A stretch of 64,000 bases of DNA from Opitutales bacterium (GTDB taxonomy: Bacteria; Verrucomicrobiota; Verrucomicrobiia; Opitutales; UBA953): positions 1 through 64,000 of the forward strand of contig SIAU01000002.1 of NCBI GenBank assembly GCA_009691685.1, read 5' to 3'. Positions 29,224-37,905 of the stretch are shown here, piece by piece; position 1 is the stretch's first letter, and each line of letters opens with the position of its first letter. The notes beneath the pieces are model-generated. The model was not told the origin of the DNA, did no database searches, and saw only the letters and a list, made by a program, of their open reading frames with translations. The translations under genes were made by a program, and so were the position numbers.

Positions 29224-29439
29224 GGGGGTGGGGGTGGTTTTGAATAAAATAGCATCATGAGTTTGTCACTCATTTTGACCTAAATGAGCTAATTTGACAG
29301 GGACTCCGAGGGGGAGGGGGGCACTGCTCAAATTTGCTCACCTCGCCGATTTTTTGCCTTATATTTGTAGCCGAATAATCATTAAAATTCATTTGCGTTG
29401 GGGATATAATTAAAAATATGAATCAAAATTTATTATATT

Positions 29440-30168
29440 ATGAAACCCTCGACTCACCCCACTGTCTTGATTGCTGCCGCAGCAATGCTCGTGACACCGA
29501 TCCAATCAAGTGCGGTGACGATTACGCAGACGGCGTCAGCTGTATTGTCCGTTAATCAGGATTACTCATTACAGTCATTCCGGACTTTTGATAGTTCTTT
29601 GGGTACACTCAATAGCGTAACATTTACCATTAACTCGGCGAGTATTGCCGGTTCTTTGATTTTTTCAGCTAACGCTGCGAGCACTGTGAGTAGTTTCACT
29701 TCCTACATTTCGGTTACTGAGGGTGATGCCAATGCCGAGATGGGATTCAATGGTTTATCCGAGGATTTAATTTCAAATAACCAAATACTAGCCATTTCAA
29801 ACGTGAGTTTGCCACTGCAGGTTGCTGCAAATACTAACCAGACTTTCACGTTAACGAGTGGGCAGTCCATCATCGCAGCTTCGCCACTGACTCAGACCTT
29901 AACTTCTTCTTCTCAGTTACAGGATTTTATCGGAAACAATATCACTTACGCTCCGATTTTTATTATAAATTTATCCTTAAACACCACTTTGAGTACCACG
30001 GGTGAAACCGTTACACAGGTATATACGGGAATTTCTTCTACTGCGAACGTCTCTTTAGCCTACAACTACACCCCCGTAGCCGTACCTGAGCCTTCCACGT
30101 ATGGTTTGGTATTAGGGGGTCTGGCACTCGCTGCAGTTGCTGTTCGTCGTCGTAAATTAAAGTCCTAA
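29440..30168 (+). CDS. PEP-CTERM surface protein (choice-of-anchor E-like), first copy
   Basis: 242 residues. The N-terminal signal peptide runs to about residue 25 (LIAAAAMLVTPIQSSAVT). A Ser/Thr/Asn-rich beta domain contains FRTFDSSLGTLNSVTFTINS, matching the opening of the 'choice-of-anchor E' domain as I recall it. The sorting signal is VPEPSTYGLVLGGLALAAVA followed by VRRRKLKS. PEP-CTERM proteins are processed by an exosortase and exported to the surface or extracellular matrix. A hairpin terminator follows. The next gene encodes a diverged paralog. Confidence 0.85.
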   Translation: MKPSTHPTVLIAAAAMLVTPIQSSAVTITQTASAVLSVNQDYSLQSFRTFDSSLGTLNSVTFTINSASIAGSLIFSANAASTVSSFTSYISVTEGDANAEMGFNGLSEDLISNNQILAISNVSLPLQVAANTNQTFTLTSGQSIIAASPLTQTLTSSSQLQDFIGNNITYAPIFIINLSLNTTLSTTGETVTQVYTGISSTANVSLAYNYTPVAVPEPSTYGLVLGGLALAAVAVRRRKLKS

Positions 30169-30192
30169 TCGGACTTTTAATTAGATGAACTT

Positions 30193-30218
30193 AAACCCCT
30201 AGGCCTCTAGGGTTTTTT
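30193..30218 (+). terminator. Intrinsic terminator between the two PEP-CTERM genes
   Basis: Stem AAACCC-CTAG/CTAG-GGTTT with one bulged C, then a T run, 25 bases after the first PEP-CTERM stop. Confidence 0.75.
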
Positions 30219-30301
30219 GTTTGGGAATCAGATTAATCCTAAGAAAACGCTAAGGCATCTAATCGATTGGAGCTTTTGATTATGCGACCAATCAGTTGGG
30301 C

Positions 30302-31084
30302 ATGATTAAAAACCACAGCTCTCCAAAGTTTATCCATCGATTAATAACCATCGCCGTACTGGGTATTTTATTCCGCCCGGTCGATACGCATGCCGTCACA
30401 ATTCTGAATCAAGTCCAGACGATTACTTTTAACCCGACGATTTTTGCCAACTTTAGCTATGGCGAGTTTCTAAAGTTTGATTCCCAGCTGGGAACCCTCC
30501 GCGCCGTTACGCTCAAACTTAACTCCGTCACAGTCGGCGGAAGTTTCTTCTTTAACCAAGGATCATCCGGCAGTTCGACTATCACTGACCTGAATATATC
30601 TATCCTTTTCTATGCTGCTTCGAGTTTAAATAATACAGCGCATAATGGTTTAATCACGGACTATGATGTCGGAAGCCTACCCAGGACAGGGAGCCTAAGT
30701 ATGATCAATCAAACCCTCCCTAAAACCATTGCGCGGAGAACTTCCGCAACTTTTAATTTCGATTCTAGCCGCAATCTTTTAACCGAACCGGTGGTCATTT
30801 TAAATTTATCAGCCACGAATGATTTAGCCTTTTATCATGGCCCTGGCCTTTCCTTTGCCCCCGCCTTTACTTCGATTACCCGGTTTCTAACGGTGGGCAG
30901 TTACGGTGGAGTCCCCACCCGCGATTTCTCCAAGTTAACGCCAGCCGTGGGCATGTCTTTAATCTATGACTACACCCCGCCCGCTATTCCAGAGCCTAGC
31001 TATTATGGTCTCGGTATAAGTCTCGCAGCCGTAGGCCTCTGTCTGCGCCGACGTCCTTCCAGGAAAAAGCGGCGTACCGCCTAA
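30302..31084 (+). CDS. PEP-CTERM surface protein (choice-of-anchor E-like), second copy
   Basis: 260 residues from ATG 30302 (a TTG six bases earlier is in frame). Signal peptide FIHRLITIAVLGILFRPVDTH. The middle contains FLKFDSQLGTLRAVTLKLNS, clearly related to the neighbouring copy at the same place, and DLAFYHGPGLSFAPAF. The sorting signal is IPEPSYYGLGISLAAVGLCL followed by a long basic tail (RRRPSRKKRRTA). The two copies share layout but little sequence, so the duplication is old or the two were recruited separately. It converges on the beta-helix gene with a 7-base gap. Confidence 0.8.
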   Translation: MIKNHSSPKFIHRLITIAVLGILFRPVDTHAVTILNQVQTITFNPTIFANFSYGEFLKFDSQLGTLRAVTLKLNSVTVGGSFFFNQGSSGSSTITDLNISILFYAASSLNNTAHNGLITDYDVGSLPRTGSLSMINQTLPKTIARRTSATFNFDSSRNLLTEPVVILNLSATNDLAFYHGPGLSFAPAFTSITRFLTVGSYGGVPTRDFSKLTPAVGMSLIYDYTPPAIPEPSYYGLGISLAAVGLCLRRRPSRKKRRTA

Positions 31085-31091
31085 CCTGTAT

Positions 31092-33149
31092 TTACTGCGC
31101 TGGAGTGTTTAAGAGGTAGGGCTGAGCCGTCTCATTCACTTGTATGTCGCCACCCTTGTTATCCTTCACCAAGGATTGGCTGAAGTAATTGTTGAGGCTG
31201 TTTCTGTTGCCCGTTCCGATACCGTAATCGGTATTACGCGAGCATTCATTATTAAAGTAGAAGTTGGAGGCTGATAGTTTCTTGGCGTCTCTGCCACCGC
31301 AACTCAGCCCACGACGGTTCCCATTACAAACATTGGCCACGACCGCATTGTCGGTCGTATTGCCATTCACTTCTTCGTTCCAGACGTGGACGCCAGAATT
31401 GAGATTCTCATTCAGCTCATTCCCGAAAACGATATTATTGTGCGAGGCTTCTTCAATGAAAACCCCGTGTCGTTTATTTTTAACCGAAGTATTGAAGACG
31501 CAGATATTGAAATGAGCCCCCGCGTCTAAATCAATCCCGTCTTTACCACTGGTCTCCAGATAGTTCTCAACCGCGAAAACGGGACCACTCACATGAGGCC
31601 AAAGGGCGCGTCCGTTGTTATTGGAGAAATTACATTTAGACACAATGAGCCTGGATTTGCTATTTCTATATTTGGTATAAAGACCATCGCGGGCCCCATT
31701 ATTCATAGTGACATCTTCAATCACGCCGTGATCCGATTTTCCTGATGAAGAACGGATACAGAAAAAAGTCTTATGGCTGGCATCGAGTTTGCCACCCGAG
31801 ACTGCGCCATAGCCTTCTTTAGGGAATTCAATTAACTGAGTGGGTTTTTCACCTCTTACCCAGGGTGGACTGACGGGACTATCGGTGTCTGCGATGATAG
31901 TGCCGTCGAGAATGATACAGCTATTTGCAGGCATGCTTAGTCCTTCCGGCGTGCGTGCCGCAAAGTTGCCTTTCAGGTGAATCACAATGAAGTCTTGGGG
32001 GTGTTGCGCCCGTGCTTCATCGGCTTGCTTCTGCGCTGAACTTAAGTCCGGCCATTTTTTGGTATCCGCATCCTTGTCGCCCTTAATCTCTAAATCGTAT
32101 CGGCCCATGCCCGGGAGAATAGCGCTATCTTTATGAGGATTTTTCGAAGTGGGCGGATTGAAGACAATGAGTGTCGGTTCGTTGCCAGTTTTAAGATGTG
32201 GGTTCTTATAAATTAAATGATTGGCAGGGGAGGTAGCCGCTGTGGAAATCTTACCTGCGGTCGTGTTGTCAAAGAGGGTGTGTTTTTCGCCTTCTAACTT
32301 AAAGAGGACTTCATTTCCCTGATTTTTATTTTGCGAAATGAAGGCTAATTTACTTTCCGCTGTGGTCTCCAAAGCAGTCTGGCATTTAATAAATAAGTTG
32401 CGGACAAAAGCAGCATTTTCTCCGCCAAACTGGAAGGCCTTCACCACCTTATCAAAGCTGTTTCCCGCCAAGGTGGCGTTGGGTGAATTGACCGTAATTC
32501 CCGTGCCCTTAATATCTTTAAACGAATTATCAAGTGCCACAAAACCGTTAATTTTATTAGCGATTAAGGCGTTTTCAATTTTCAGGAACTCGCAGCGTGT
32601 GACGGCGCAAGCTTGATGAATCAGGGTGGCTTCTTCGCTTTCGATTTTAACGCCCACGGACAGATTTTCGAAATGCAGCTGATCGATATTCACGCGTGAA
32701 CTTTTGCTGATGATAATACCGGCGGTCATTTTTCCGTTTCCTTTAAGGATGCCTCCTTTTTTGGACTTACTATAAAGGTTCAAGTTTTCACTTTGCTGAA
32801 TTTTAATTAAACATTCTGCGGTGGTTTTTTCGTCAGCAACAATGCTCGATTTTTCGGCGAACTCTAAGAAGTTTTTTGTACCGAGGATCAAAGGCGTCGC
32901 TTTAACGGTCAGCTTACCTTTGAGCACGAATACCCAAATGGCTTCAGGGTTTTCTAAACGGCAGTTCTCAATTTGGCTTTGGGCTGCTGCTACGCTCACC
33001 GTATTTAAGTCCACTTTTTTTAGAACTTCTTTGGGGTGGATTGCAAAAGCTGCATTAGGATCCCGGTAGAATTTATCCGAGATAACTGGATTAATTTCTA
33101 CGGCGAGCAAGGAGGTGCTAAGCCAAAGCAATGAGAGGATGAAGCGCAT
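31092..33149 (-). CDS. Secreted right-handed parallel beta-helix protein
   Basis: 685 residues from ATG 33149, chosen because it gives a clean signal peptide (RFILSLLWLSTSLLAVEI); the frame extends 28 codons further upstream without one. The body is a chain of short Asn/Gly-rich turns typical of parallel beta-helices, seen clearly at NNGARDGLYTKYRNSKSRLI, NISVNKR-like NTSVKNKRHGVFIEEASHNN and NELNENLNSGVHVWNEEVNG. It has two helix sections joined near residues 310-350. Such folds occur in pectate lyases, epimerases and NosD-like proteins. No catalytic signature is certain. It lies downstream of the GH128-like gene on the same strand, so polysaccharide binding or cleavage is likely. Confidence 0.75.
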   Translation of the reverse strand: MRFILSLLWLSTSLLAVEINPVISDKFYRDPNAAFAIHPKEVLKKVDLNTVSVAAAQSQIENCRLENPEAIWVFVLKGKLTVKATPLILGTKNFLEFAEKSSIVADEKTTAECLIKIQQSENLNLYSKSKKGGILKGNGKMTAGIIISKSSRVNIDQLHFENLSVGVKIESEEATLIHQACAVTRCEFLKIENALIANKINGFVALDNSFKDIKGTGITVNSPNATLAGNSFDKVVKAFQFGGENAAFVRNLFIKCQTALETTAESKLAFISQNKNQGNEVLFKLEGEKHTLFDNTTAGKISTAATSPANHLIYKNPHLKTGNEPTLIVFNPPTSKNPHKDSAILPGMGRYDLEIKGDKDADTKKWPDLSSAQKQADEARAQHPQDFIVIHLKGNFAARTPEGLSMPANSCIILDGTIIADTDSPVSPPWVRGEKPTQLIEFPKEGYGAVSGGKLDASHKTFFCIRSSSGKSDHGVIEDVTMNNGARDGLYTKYRNSKSRLIVSKCNFSNNNGRALWPHVSGPVFAVENYLETSGKDGIDLDAGAHFNICVFNTSVKNKRHGVFIEEASHNNIVFGNELNENLNSGVHVWNEEVNGNTTDNAVVANVCNGNRRGLSCGGRDAKKLSASNFYFNNECSRNTDYGIGTGNRNSLNNYFSQSLVKDNKGGDIQVNETAQPYLLNTPAQ

Positions 33150-33233
33150 AGGTTTTAAATGGGATTTGGGTTGGGAGAGGCAAGCCATTCGACTGCATTC
33201 TTTCGGATTTGTTCCCCTTTCAATTACCGTCAA

Positions 33234-33980
33234 TTATTTCGGTTCTTTGGCGTAGGTTTTACCTGTCGCACTGAGCGACTTTCCTGAATCGTCGTATAGA
33301 CATGACGTGCCTTCACCCGAACTGTGCCAGGCGTAGCGCTGGACCCAGGGAGTTTTCTCCATCCAACGAGTCACTTCGGCAATAAACTGATTCACCTCTT
33401 GTTGACTGAATTTTTTCGGATCTGATTTTGATGATTCTGATGTCTGGCAGGCAAACTCAGTGATCCATAACGGTAAATTATAAGCTTTATGGATGGCCTC
33501 CATGTCATCGATAAATTTTTTCGAATTGGTACCTTTGTACCAATGAACCGCAATCGCATCGACCTTGGGCTTGGCTTTCATGAAATCAGGTAACCAGTCA
33601 TTATTGACTGGGTCTTTGCACATGGCAGGACTGACCACGAATTTACCTTTTGCTGTTACCTTCGACCAATTGGCCAAACCCTCTTTCACGCTGATGTTGT
33701 CTTGCTTGGGGTGATCGGGCTCGTTGTAGCCGAGAATGAAATCACCTCGACCTAGGGTCGGACCCACTTTACCGGCACGCAACATAGGCATGAATTCGAC
33801 ACTAGTATTAAATTTCGAATTAGTCGTTTGCCAATTATAGAACCAGGCGACTTTCAGTTCTTTTAATTCACTGGCCCCAAGCCAGTCAGGAAATCTGCCC
33901 AGACCTATTCCTTTTTTAACACTAATATTTTTTTCAACTTTAGGTGCGGGTTGGGCCAGAGACAGAGAACCTCCTAGCAA
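33234..33980 (-). CDS. GH128-like glycoside hydrolase, signal peptide out of frame
   Basis: 248 codons remain in the main frame, formally from TTG 33980. The domain matches Glyco_hydro_cc/GH128 (Asl1-like; beta-1,3-glucanases): KVAWFYNWQTTNS, acid/base Glu in ILGYNEPDHP, AIAVHWYKG, nucleophile Glu in LWITEFACQT, and WVQRYAWHSS near the end. The frame start falls in the middle of a signal peptide. The missing first half is present upstream in another frame from ATG 34024, so a single-base deletion is likely. That ATG lies 7 bases after the ThuA stop, placing this gene in the ThuA/DUF2231 operon. Confidence 0.8.
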   Translation of the reverse strand: MLGGSLSLAQPAPKVEKNISVKKGIGLGRFPDWLGASELKELKVAWFYNWQTTNSKFNTSVEFMPMLRAGKVGPTLGRGDFILGYNEPDHPKQDNISVKEGLANWSKVTAKGKFVVSPAMCKDPVNNDWLPDFMKAKPKVDAIAVHWYKGTNSKKFIDDMEAIHKAYNLPLWITEFACQTSESSKSDPKKFSQQEVNQFIAEVTRWMEKTPWVQRYAWHSSGEGTSCLYDDSGKSLSATGKTYAKEPK

Positions 33981-33982
33981 AA

Positions 33983-34024
33983 CTAGGCAATGAGGATGAA
34001 GGCAGAATAGGTTTTATTCCGCAT
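33983..34024 (-). pseudogene. Frameshifted 5' end of the GH128-like gene
   Basis: From ATG 34024 the minus strand reads MRNKTYSAFILIA and then a TAG at 33985-33983. One base further the main frame continues LVLLGGSLSLAQ-PAP. Adding one C to the CC at 33986-33987 joins them into one normal signal peptide. This is either a sequencing or assembly error or a true inactivating or phase-variable change. Confidence 0.7.
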
Positions 34025-34031
34025 AAAATAG

Positions 34032-34880
34032 TTATTTTTTACCGTAGCCCGCTTCTGGTTTTCCGTCAGGGCCCAGACGATTGACTGACCAGAGTAAGCC
34101 TCGAGTAATAAAATCAAGATAGCGATCATCGGCGACCGTTTTATTGTCGTGCCCCAACGTTGTACTAAAGATGCGAGTCTTATTAGGTCCGTATAAGTTG
34201 GTCCATGCGATGATCGCCTCCACTTTATTTTCTACTCCGGTTTTTTTATCCTTCACCATTTGGCTGCCGCGCACCAAGGGGGTGATTTGAAAAATTTTAA
34301 CATTATTGTAGAGCTCTTCGTTGGGGATGGTTGTCCAGTCAGTTAAACCTTTGGTGATGGGACTTTCCTGATTAAAGAATGAAATATCCAAGGCCAACTT
34401 AGGGCCGTGGCCGCTGGACTGTAGACCAATCATCTCGAACCAGTGTGCGTTATCGGCGCCTTCGGTGACGGGTTCTTTGTAATTACCCCAGCGATAACTA
34501 TGCATGGCGCAGTGGAGATTAACGGCGGGCTTTCCGTCGTGGTGGGCCTTTAAAATATTTTCAACGTACGCTGGCTCAGTCACATCGGCCGCACATTCAT
34601 CATGGATAATCACATCATAGGCATCGGCCCAGTTTGGTTTTTGGTAAGCTTCAAAAATAGGCTTGGTGCCCTTGGTGTCATTGTAAGCGATTTCTACGGT
34701 CGCATTAATCCGGGCTTCGATACCGTTTTTAAGTAGATCTTTTTGGGTAGCATAGTCGTGGCAACATCCACCAATCACTAAAAGAACTTTAATGGGCTTG
34801 GTCGTTTGCTCCGCTAAGCAGGTGACTGCACAAAATGCTATTAAGCAAACGGCGAGGGTTTTTTTATAGAGGGATAACAT
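34032..34880 (-). CDS. Secreted ThuA-domain protein
   Basis: 282 residues with signal peptide AVCLIAFCAVTCLAE. The ThuA fold (class I glutaminase-like) follows: KVLLVIGGCCHDYATQKDLL, YDVIIHDECAADVTEP, KPAVNLHCAMHSYRWGNYKE, and FSTTLGHDNKTVADDRYLDF at the C-terminus. ThuA-like proteins are linked to sugar catabolism in this phylum, often beside DUF1080 and planctomycete cytochromes, but their reaction is not settled. It lies 2 bases after the DUF2231-like gene and 7 bases before the ATG of the GH128-like gene, so it is part of one operon. Confidence 0.88.
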   Translation of the reverse strand: MLSLYKKTLAVCLIAFCAVTCLAEQTTKPIKVLLVIGGCCHDYATQKDLLKNGIEARINATVEIAYNDTKGTKPIFEAYQKPNWADAYDVIIHDECAADVTEPAYVENILKAHHDGKPAVNLHCAMHSYRWGNYKEPVTEGADNAHWFEMIGLQSSGHGPKLALDISFFNQESPITKGLTDWTTIPNEELYNNVKIFQITPLVRGSQMVKDKKTGVENKVEAIIAWTNLYGPNKTRIFSTTLGHDNKTVADDRYLDFITRGLLWSVNRLGPDGKPEAGYGKK

Positions 34881-34882
34881 AA

Positions 34883-35416
34883 TTATTTGGCGTTAGAAAC
34901 CTTAGCAGGTTTTAAAGGAAAGTCTTCGCCGTGCACCATTTCACCACCGCTATGAGCAGCGAAGAACACGGTAACGATGGCCATAAATTGCACAACTAGG
35001 CGAACCATGCGTGATTTGTGCAGGCAGTACCACGAGATCGATGCCCAGCACGATGTCCCAATACCTGCATAGAGGTGGGTTTCTAGTTCTGCACCTTCAA
35101 AGCCATTAAAGTGTCCGTAAATAATTCCGAGTAGGGCTGCAACCCAAGCGCTTACCGCGCCGGCCATACAAAGTCTACGCGTCCCGATTTGGGCCGACTC
35201 AGTATTGTCGAGTAACTCGAAGAGTGGAACGATGAGTAAAAATGCGATAGGTAGGTGTAGGGCTAAAATATGAAAATTACCGAAAATCGAAATAACCGCT
35301 GGCCCTCGTACTTGTCCGTCCGCTGGTAGAAAACTCATCCCCGCAAACAAAAGTAAGTTGGGGGCGATGGCTAAAAATAATCTTAGCCAAGTGTTGATCG
35401 CGTTTCGTTCACTCAT
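34883..35416 (-). CDS. DUF2231-like inner-membrane protein
   Basis: 177 residues with about five hydrophobic segments. FHILALHLPIAFLLIVPLFE in the second segment carries the His and Pro-Ile pattern of DUF2231 proteins, which may bind haem. Further segments are AVSAWVAALLGIIYGHFNGF, the cysteine-containing IGTSCWASISWYCLH and VVQFMAIVTVFFAAHSGGEM. In Planctomycetes and Verrucomicrobia such proteins often accompany PSCyt1-type cytochromes, as here (cytochrome gene 102 bases upstream). A membrane electron-transfer partner of that cytochrome is plausible but inferred. Confidence 0.75.
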   Translation of the reverse strand: MSERNAINTWLRLFLAIAPNLLLFAGMSFLPADGQVRGPAVISIFGNFHILALHLPIAFLLIVPLFELLDNTESAQIGTRRLCMAGAVSAWVAALLGIIYGHFNGFEGAELETHLYAGIGTSCWASISWYCLHKSRMVRLVVQFMAIVTVFFAAHSGGEMVHGEDFPLKPAKVSNAK

Positions 35417-35471
35417 GGGGCATCTACTTTTTAATTTTTATAAGATTAAAGGTCAACCGCCGAAGAAATGA

Positions 35472-35500
35472 AAAAAGTCACTTCGGGGAGCAGACTTTTT
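35472..35500. terminator. Hairpin after the cytochrome c gene
   Basis: Perfect stem AAAAAGTC/GACTTTTT around a 13-base loop that contains CTTCGG, 18 bases past the cytochrome stop. It may attenuate rather than end transcription into the DUF2231-ThuA genes. Confidence 0.5.
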
Positions 35501-35518
35501 GATAATTAATTATGAATT

Positions 35519-35920
35519 TTACTTCGCTAAAATCCACGCCTTCAATTTACCCAATTGCTCGGTGGTCAGAGGTTCATTTTTAGATTTCTTTGGGGGCATG
35601 GCCATATCGTGTTCGCGATCAGTTGCTCCCAGGTGGGCGAGTCGGTAAAGTGAACTTTTCTCTGGGTCACCCCAAGTGATTCCTTTGCCTTCTTCTTTGC
35701 CGCCTTTTTCTAAACCTTCAATCGTGGTGGCATTGAATCCTGCCTTAGGTTTTTTCCCGTCTTTGCCGTGGCAACTGATGCAGCTCTGATCCAGCATCGG
35801 TTTGATTTCCTTATTATAAGTAGCCACGCGTGCAGTTGCGTTAGGATCGTCGGCAGCAAGAACAGCCGAAGCTAAAAAAATGACGGCTAAGATAGATAAA
35901 CGGCTCATGGCGATACTCAT
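35519..35920 (-). CDS. Planctomycete-type cytochrome c domain protein
   Basis: 133 residues with signal peptide LSILAVIFLASAVLAAD. The mature protein has one haem-binding motif CISCHGKDGKKPKAGF and a distal Met in the MAMPPKKSKNEPL region, ending in QLGKLKAWILAK. This matches the PSCyt1-type domain found alone or fused in Planctomycetes and Verrucomicrobia. It is a periplasmic electron carrier or the redox arm of a carbohydrate-active system. It lies 43 bases downstream of hflX on the same strand, and the DUF2231-like protein follows after a hairpin. Confidence 0.88.
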   Translation of the reverse strand: MSIAMSRLSILAVIFLASAVLAADDPNATARVATYNKEIKPMLDQSCISCHGKDGKKPKAGFNATTIEGLEKGGKEEGKGITWGDPEKSSLYRLAHLGATDREHDMAMPPKKSKNEPLTTEQLGKLKAWILAK

Positions 35921-35963
35921 AAGTAATAACCCCTATTTTGGGTCAAAGTTCCAGATAAAAACT

Positions 35964-37271
35964 CTAACTTCTCACTGCCCAAGGTAAGAATGTGCTTTGT
36001 AGGCGTTCGGGAACGACCGCCACAATACTTGTCCCTATCTCATCCGCTTTGGCAGATAGAATCGAGGCTGAAGCGTATAACTTGGAAAGTTGGCTATACT
36101 CAGCGTGAGGGATAAAGAGATTTAATTTTAGATCATTTTCCGACGCACAATCTTCAAGGGTTTGTAACAGTCGAGGTAGTCCTTCTCCGGTAATGGTGCT
36201 GATAATGATAGCTCCCGGGTGTGCCGCAAGTGCCTCAGCCCGTGTGGCTTCATCAACTATATCTGCTTTATTTAAAAGGGTGATGATAGGTCGATCACCC
36301 GCTCCGATATCCATCAACACATTCAAAGTAGTTTGCGCATGCTTAACGCGCTCGGGAGACGATAGGTCGACGACGTGTAATAAAAAATCGGCCTGCACGG
36401 CTTCTTCTAAGGTCGCTTTAAAAGCTTCCACCAGTTGGTGGGGGAGTCGACGGACAAAACCCACCGTGTCTGTCAAAAGTACGGCACGACCCGACGGTAA
36501 TTTTAATCTTCGCGTGGTCGGATCCAGGGTCGCGAATAATTTATCCTCTGCCAAAACATCGGCTCCCGTGAGACGATTGAGCAGCGAAGATTTTCCGGCA
36601 TTCGTATAGCCCACAATAGAAAAGGAGGGTAACGGAATGCGGTGCCGTTGTTTGCGTTGCGTCGCACGTTGCGCTACGACCGCCGCGAGATCGCGTCGCA
36701 CTTTCGCAATCTTATCACGGATTTTTCGTTGATCCATTTCCATCTGCGTTTCCCCAGCATCACGTTGCATGGCGCCGCCACCACGTTGACGATCCAAGTG
36801 CGACCAGAGTCTTTTTAGTCGTGGTAACTGTTGTTGTAATTTTGCTAATTCGACCTGTAAAACTGCCTCTTTGGTCTTAGCACGGGTCACAAATATATCT
36901 AAGATGATTTCTTGTCGGTCGATGGCTTTGAGTCCGCCCGAATCTTTTTCCCAATTGCGTTGTTGGGCCGGAGTTAGCGCATCATCGAAAATAATTAGTC
37001 CACACTCTTTGGATTTCGCGAGCGCGACAATTTCTTCCATTTTGCCCGAGCCTACTAAATGCCTTGGACTCTCTTCGCGAATTCTGGCGATGACGGCGTC
37101 GCAAATTTCGACCCCGAGATTGCTCACGAGCTCATGGAGTTCGTTGAGTAGGGCTTGAGACTCCTCGGCCGTATCTTCTTGGCGCTGTAGACCTACCAAG
37201 ATAGCACGATTACTCCGGGCAATAACTTCCGGATCGTACGGATCGAAGGCTTTAGGTTTTTCGTCAGCCAC
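35964..37271 (-). CDS. hflX: GTPase HflX
   Basis: 435 residues from GTG 37271. The N-terminal HflX domain contains GSGKMEEIVALAKSKECGLI and FDDALTPAQQRNWEK, then a coiled-coil linker with RGGGAMQRDAGETQMEMDQR. The GTPase domain has G1 GYTNAGKSSLLN, the switch region ATLDPTTRRLKLP, G3 DTVGF and G4 NKAD. HflX splits stalled or stressed 70S ribosomes. It sits 6 bases after sufT, so it is the last or near-last gene of the Suf operon, an arrangement that could link ribosome rescue to iron or oxidative stress. Confidence 0.95.
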   Translation of the reverse strand: MADEKPKAFDPYDPEVIARSNRAILVGLQRQEDTAEESQALLNELHELVSNLGVEICDAVIARIREESPRHLVGSGKMEEIVALAKSKECGLIIFDDALTPAQQRNWEKDSGGLKAIDRQEIILDIFVTRAKTKEAVLQVELAKLQQQLPRLKRLWSHLDRQRGGGAMQRDAGETQMEMDQRKIRDKIAKVRRDLAAVVAQRATQRKQRHRIPLPSFSIVGYTNAGKSSLLNRLTGADVLAEDKLFATLDPTTRRLKLPSGRAVLLTDTVGFVRRLPHQLVEAFKATLEEAVQADFLLHVVDLSSPERVKHAQTTLNVLMDIGAGDRPIITLLNKADIVDEATRAEALAAHPGAIIISTITGEGLPRLLQTLEDCASENDLKLNLFIPHAEYSQLSKLYASASILSAKADEIGTSIVAVVPERLQSTFLPWAVRS

Positions 37272-37277
37272 TAAAAA

Positions 37278-37904
37278 TTAAATCAGACCGAGTTGCATTT
37301 TCCCGTCTTCGGAAATCATCGACTGGGTCCAAGGTGGATCCCAAACGATACTTACCTGCGCACGATTCACACCGGGCACCGTTAAAATTCGATTACGTGC
37401 ATCTTCGGCAATCACTGGACCCATCCCACAGCCGGGTGCTGTCAGCGTCATGGCCACTGTGACGCTATGATTATCGGGCGAACCATCAATCGATTCTATC
37501 TGCAAGGAATACACTAAGCCCAGATCAACAATGTTCACGGGAATTTCCGGATCAAAAACGGTCTTGAGCTGAGTCCAAATGGTTTCATCGCTGGGTTTGC
37601 CTTGGTGTCCAGGGTGCTCGGCTGTTCCGATAGAGCCATGGGCATCGGTCTTACCTTCTGCTTCATTCGAATCAGTCGGAATGGATTCACTGAGAGAGTC
37701 GGCGTCGGAACCGCGAATACGGAACATGCCCGAATCACAGACGACCGTAAAATTTCCACCGAGACGATGGGTGATGCTTACCTTGGTGCCCGCAGGTAAG
37801 ACGGCAGGTTCGCCCGCAGGAATGACGGTGGCCTGCACATCACGCGTGAGGGTACGGTCGTGGGGACTCGGAATGTGACGCTGGCCTGTGGTGTCTTCGG
37901 ACAT
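37278..37904 (-). CDS. sufT: SufT-like Fe-S assembly factor (DUF59)
   Basis: 208 residues. The N-terminal part ([20 protein letters not shown]) matches the SufT-specific leader. An acidic/polar linker of ~60 residues follows, then the DUF59/MIP18 domain with [20 protein letters not shown] and the conserved Cys in [15 protein letters not shown]. SufT proteins help deliver or mature Fe-S clusters. It follows sufD with one base between stop and start and precedes hflX by 6 bases. The linker between the two parts is Gly/His/Glu-rich. Confidence 0.88.
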   Translation of the reverse strand: MSEDTTGQRHIPSPHDRTLTRDVQATVIPAGEPAVLPAGTKVSITHRLGGNFTVVCDSGMFRIRGSDADSLSESIPTDSNEAEGKTDAHGSIGTAEHPGHQGKPSDETIWTQLKTVFDPEIPVNIVDLGLVYSLQIESIDGSPDNHSVTVAMTLTAPGCGMGPVIAEDARNRILTVPGVNRAQVSIVWDPPWTQSMISEDGKMQLGLI

Positions 37905-37905
37905 A

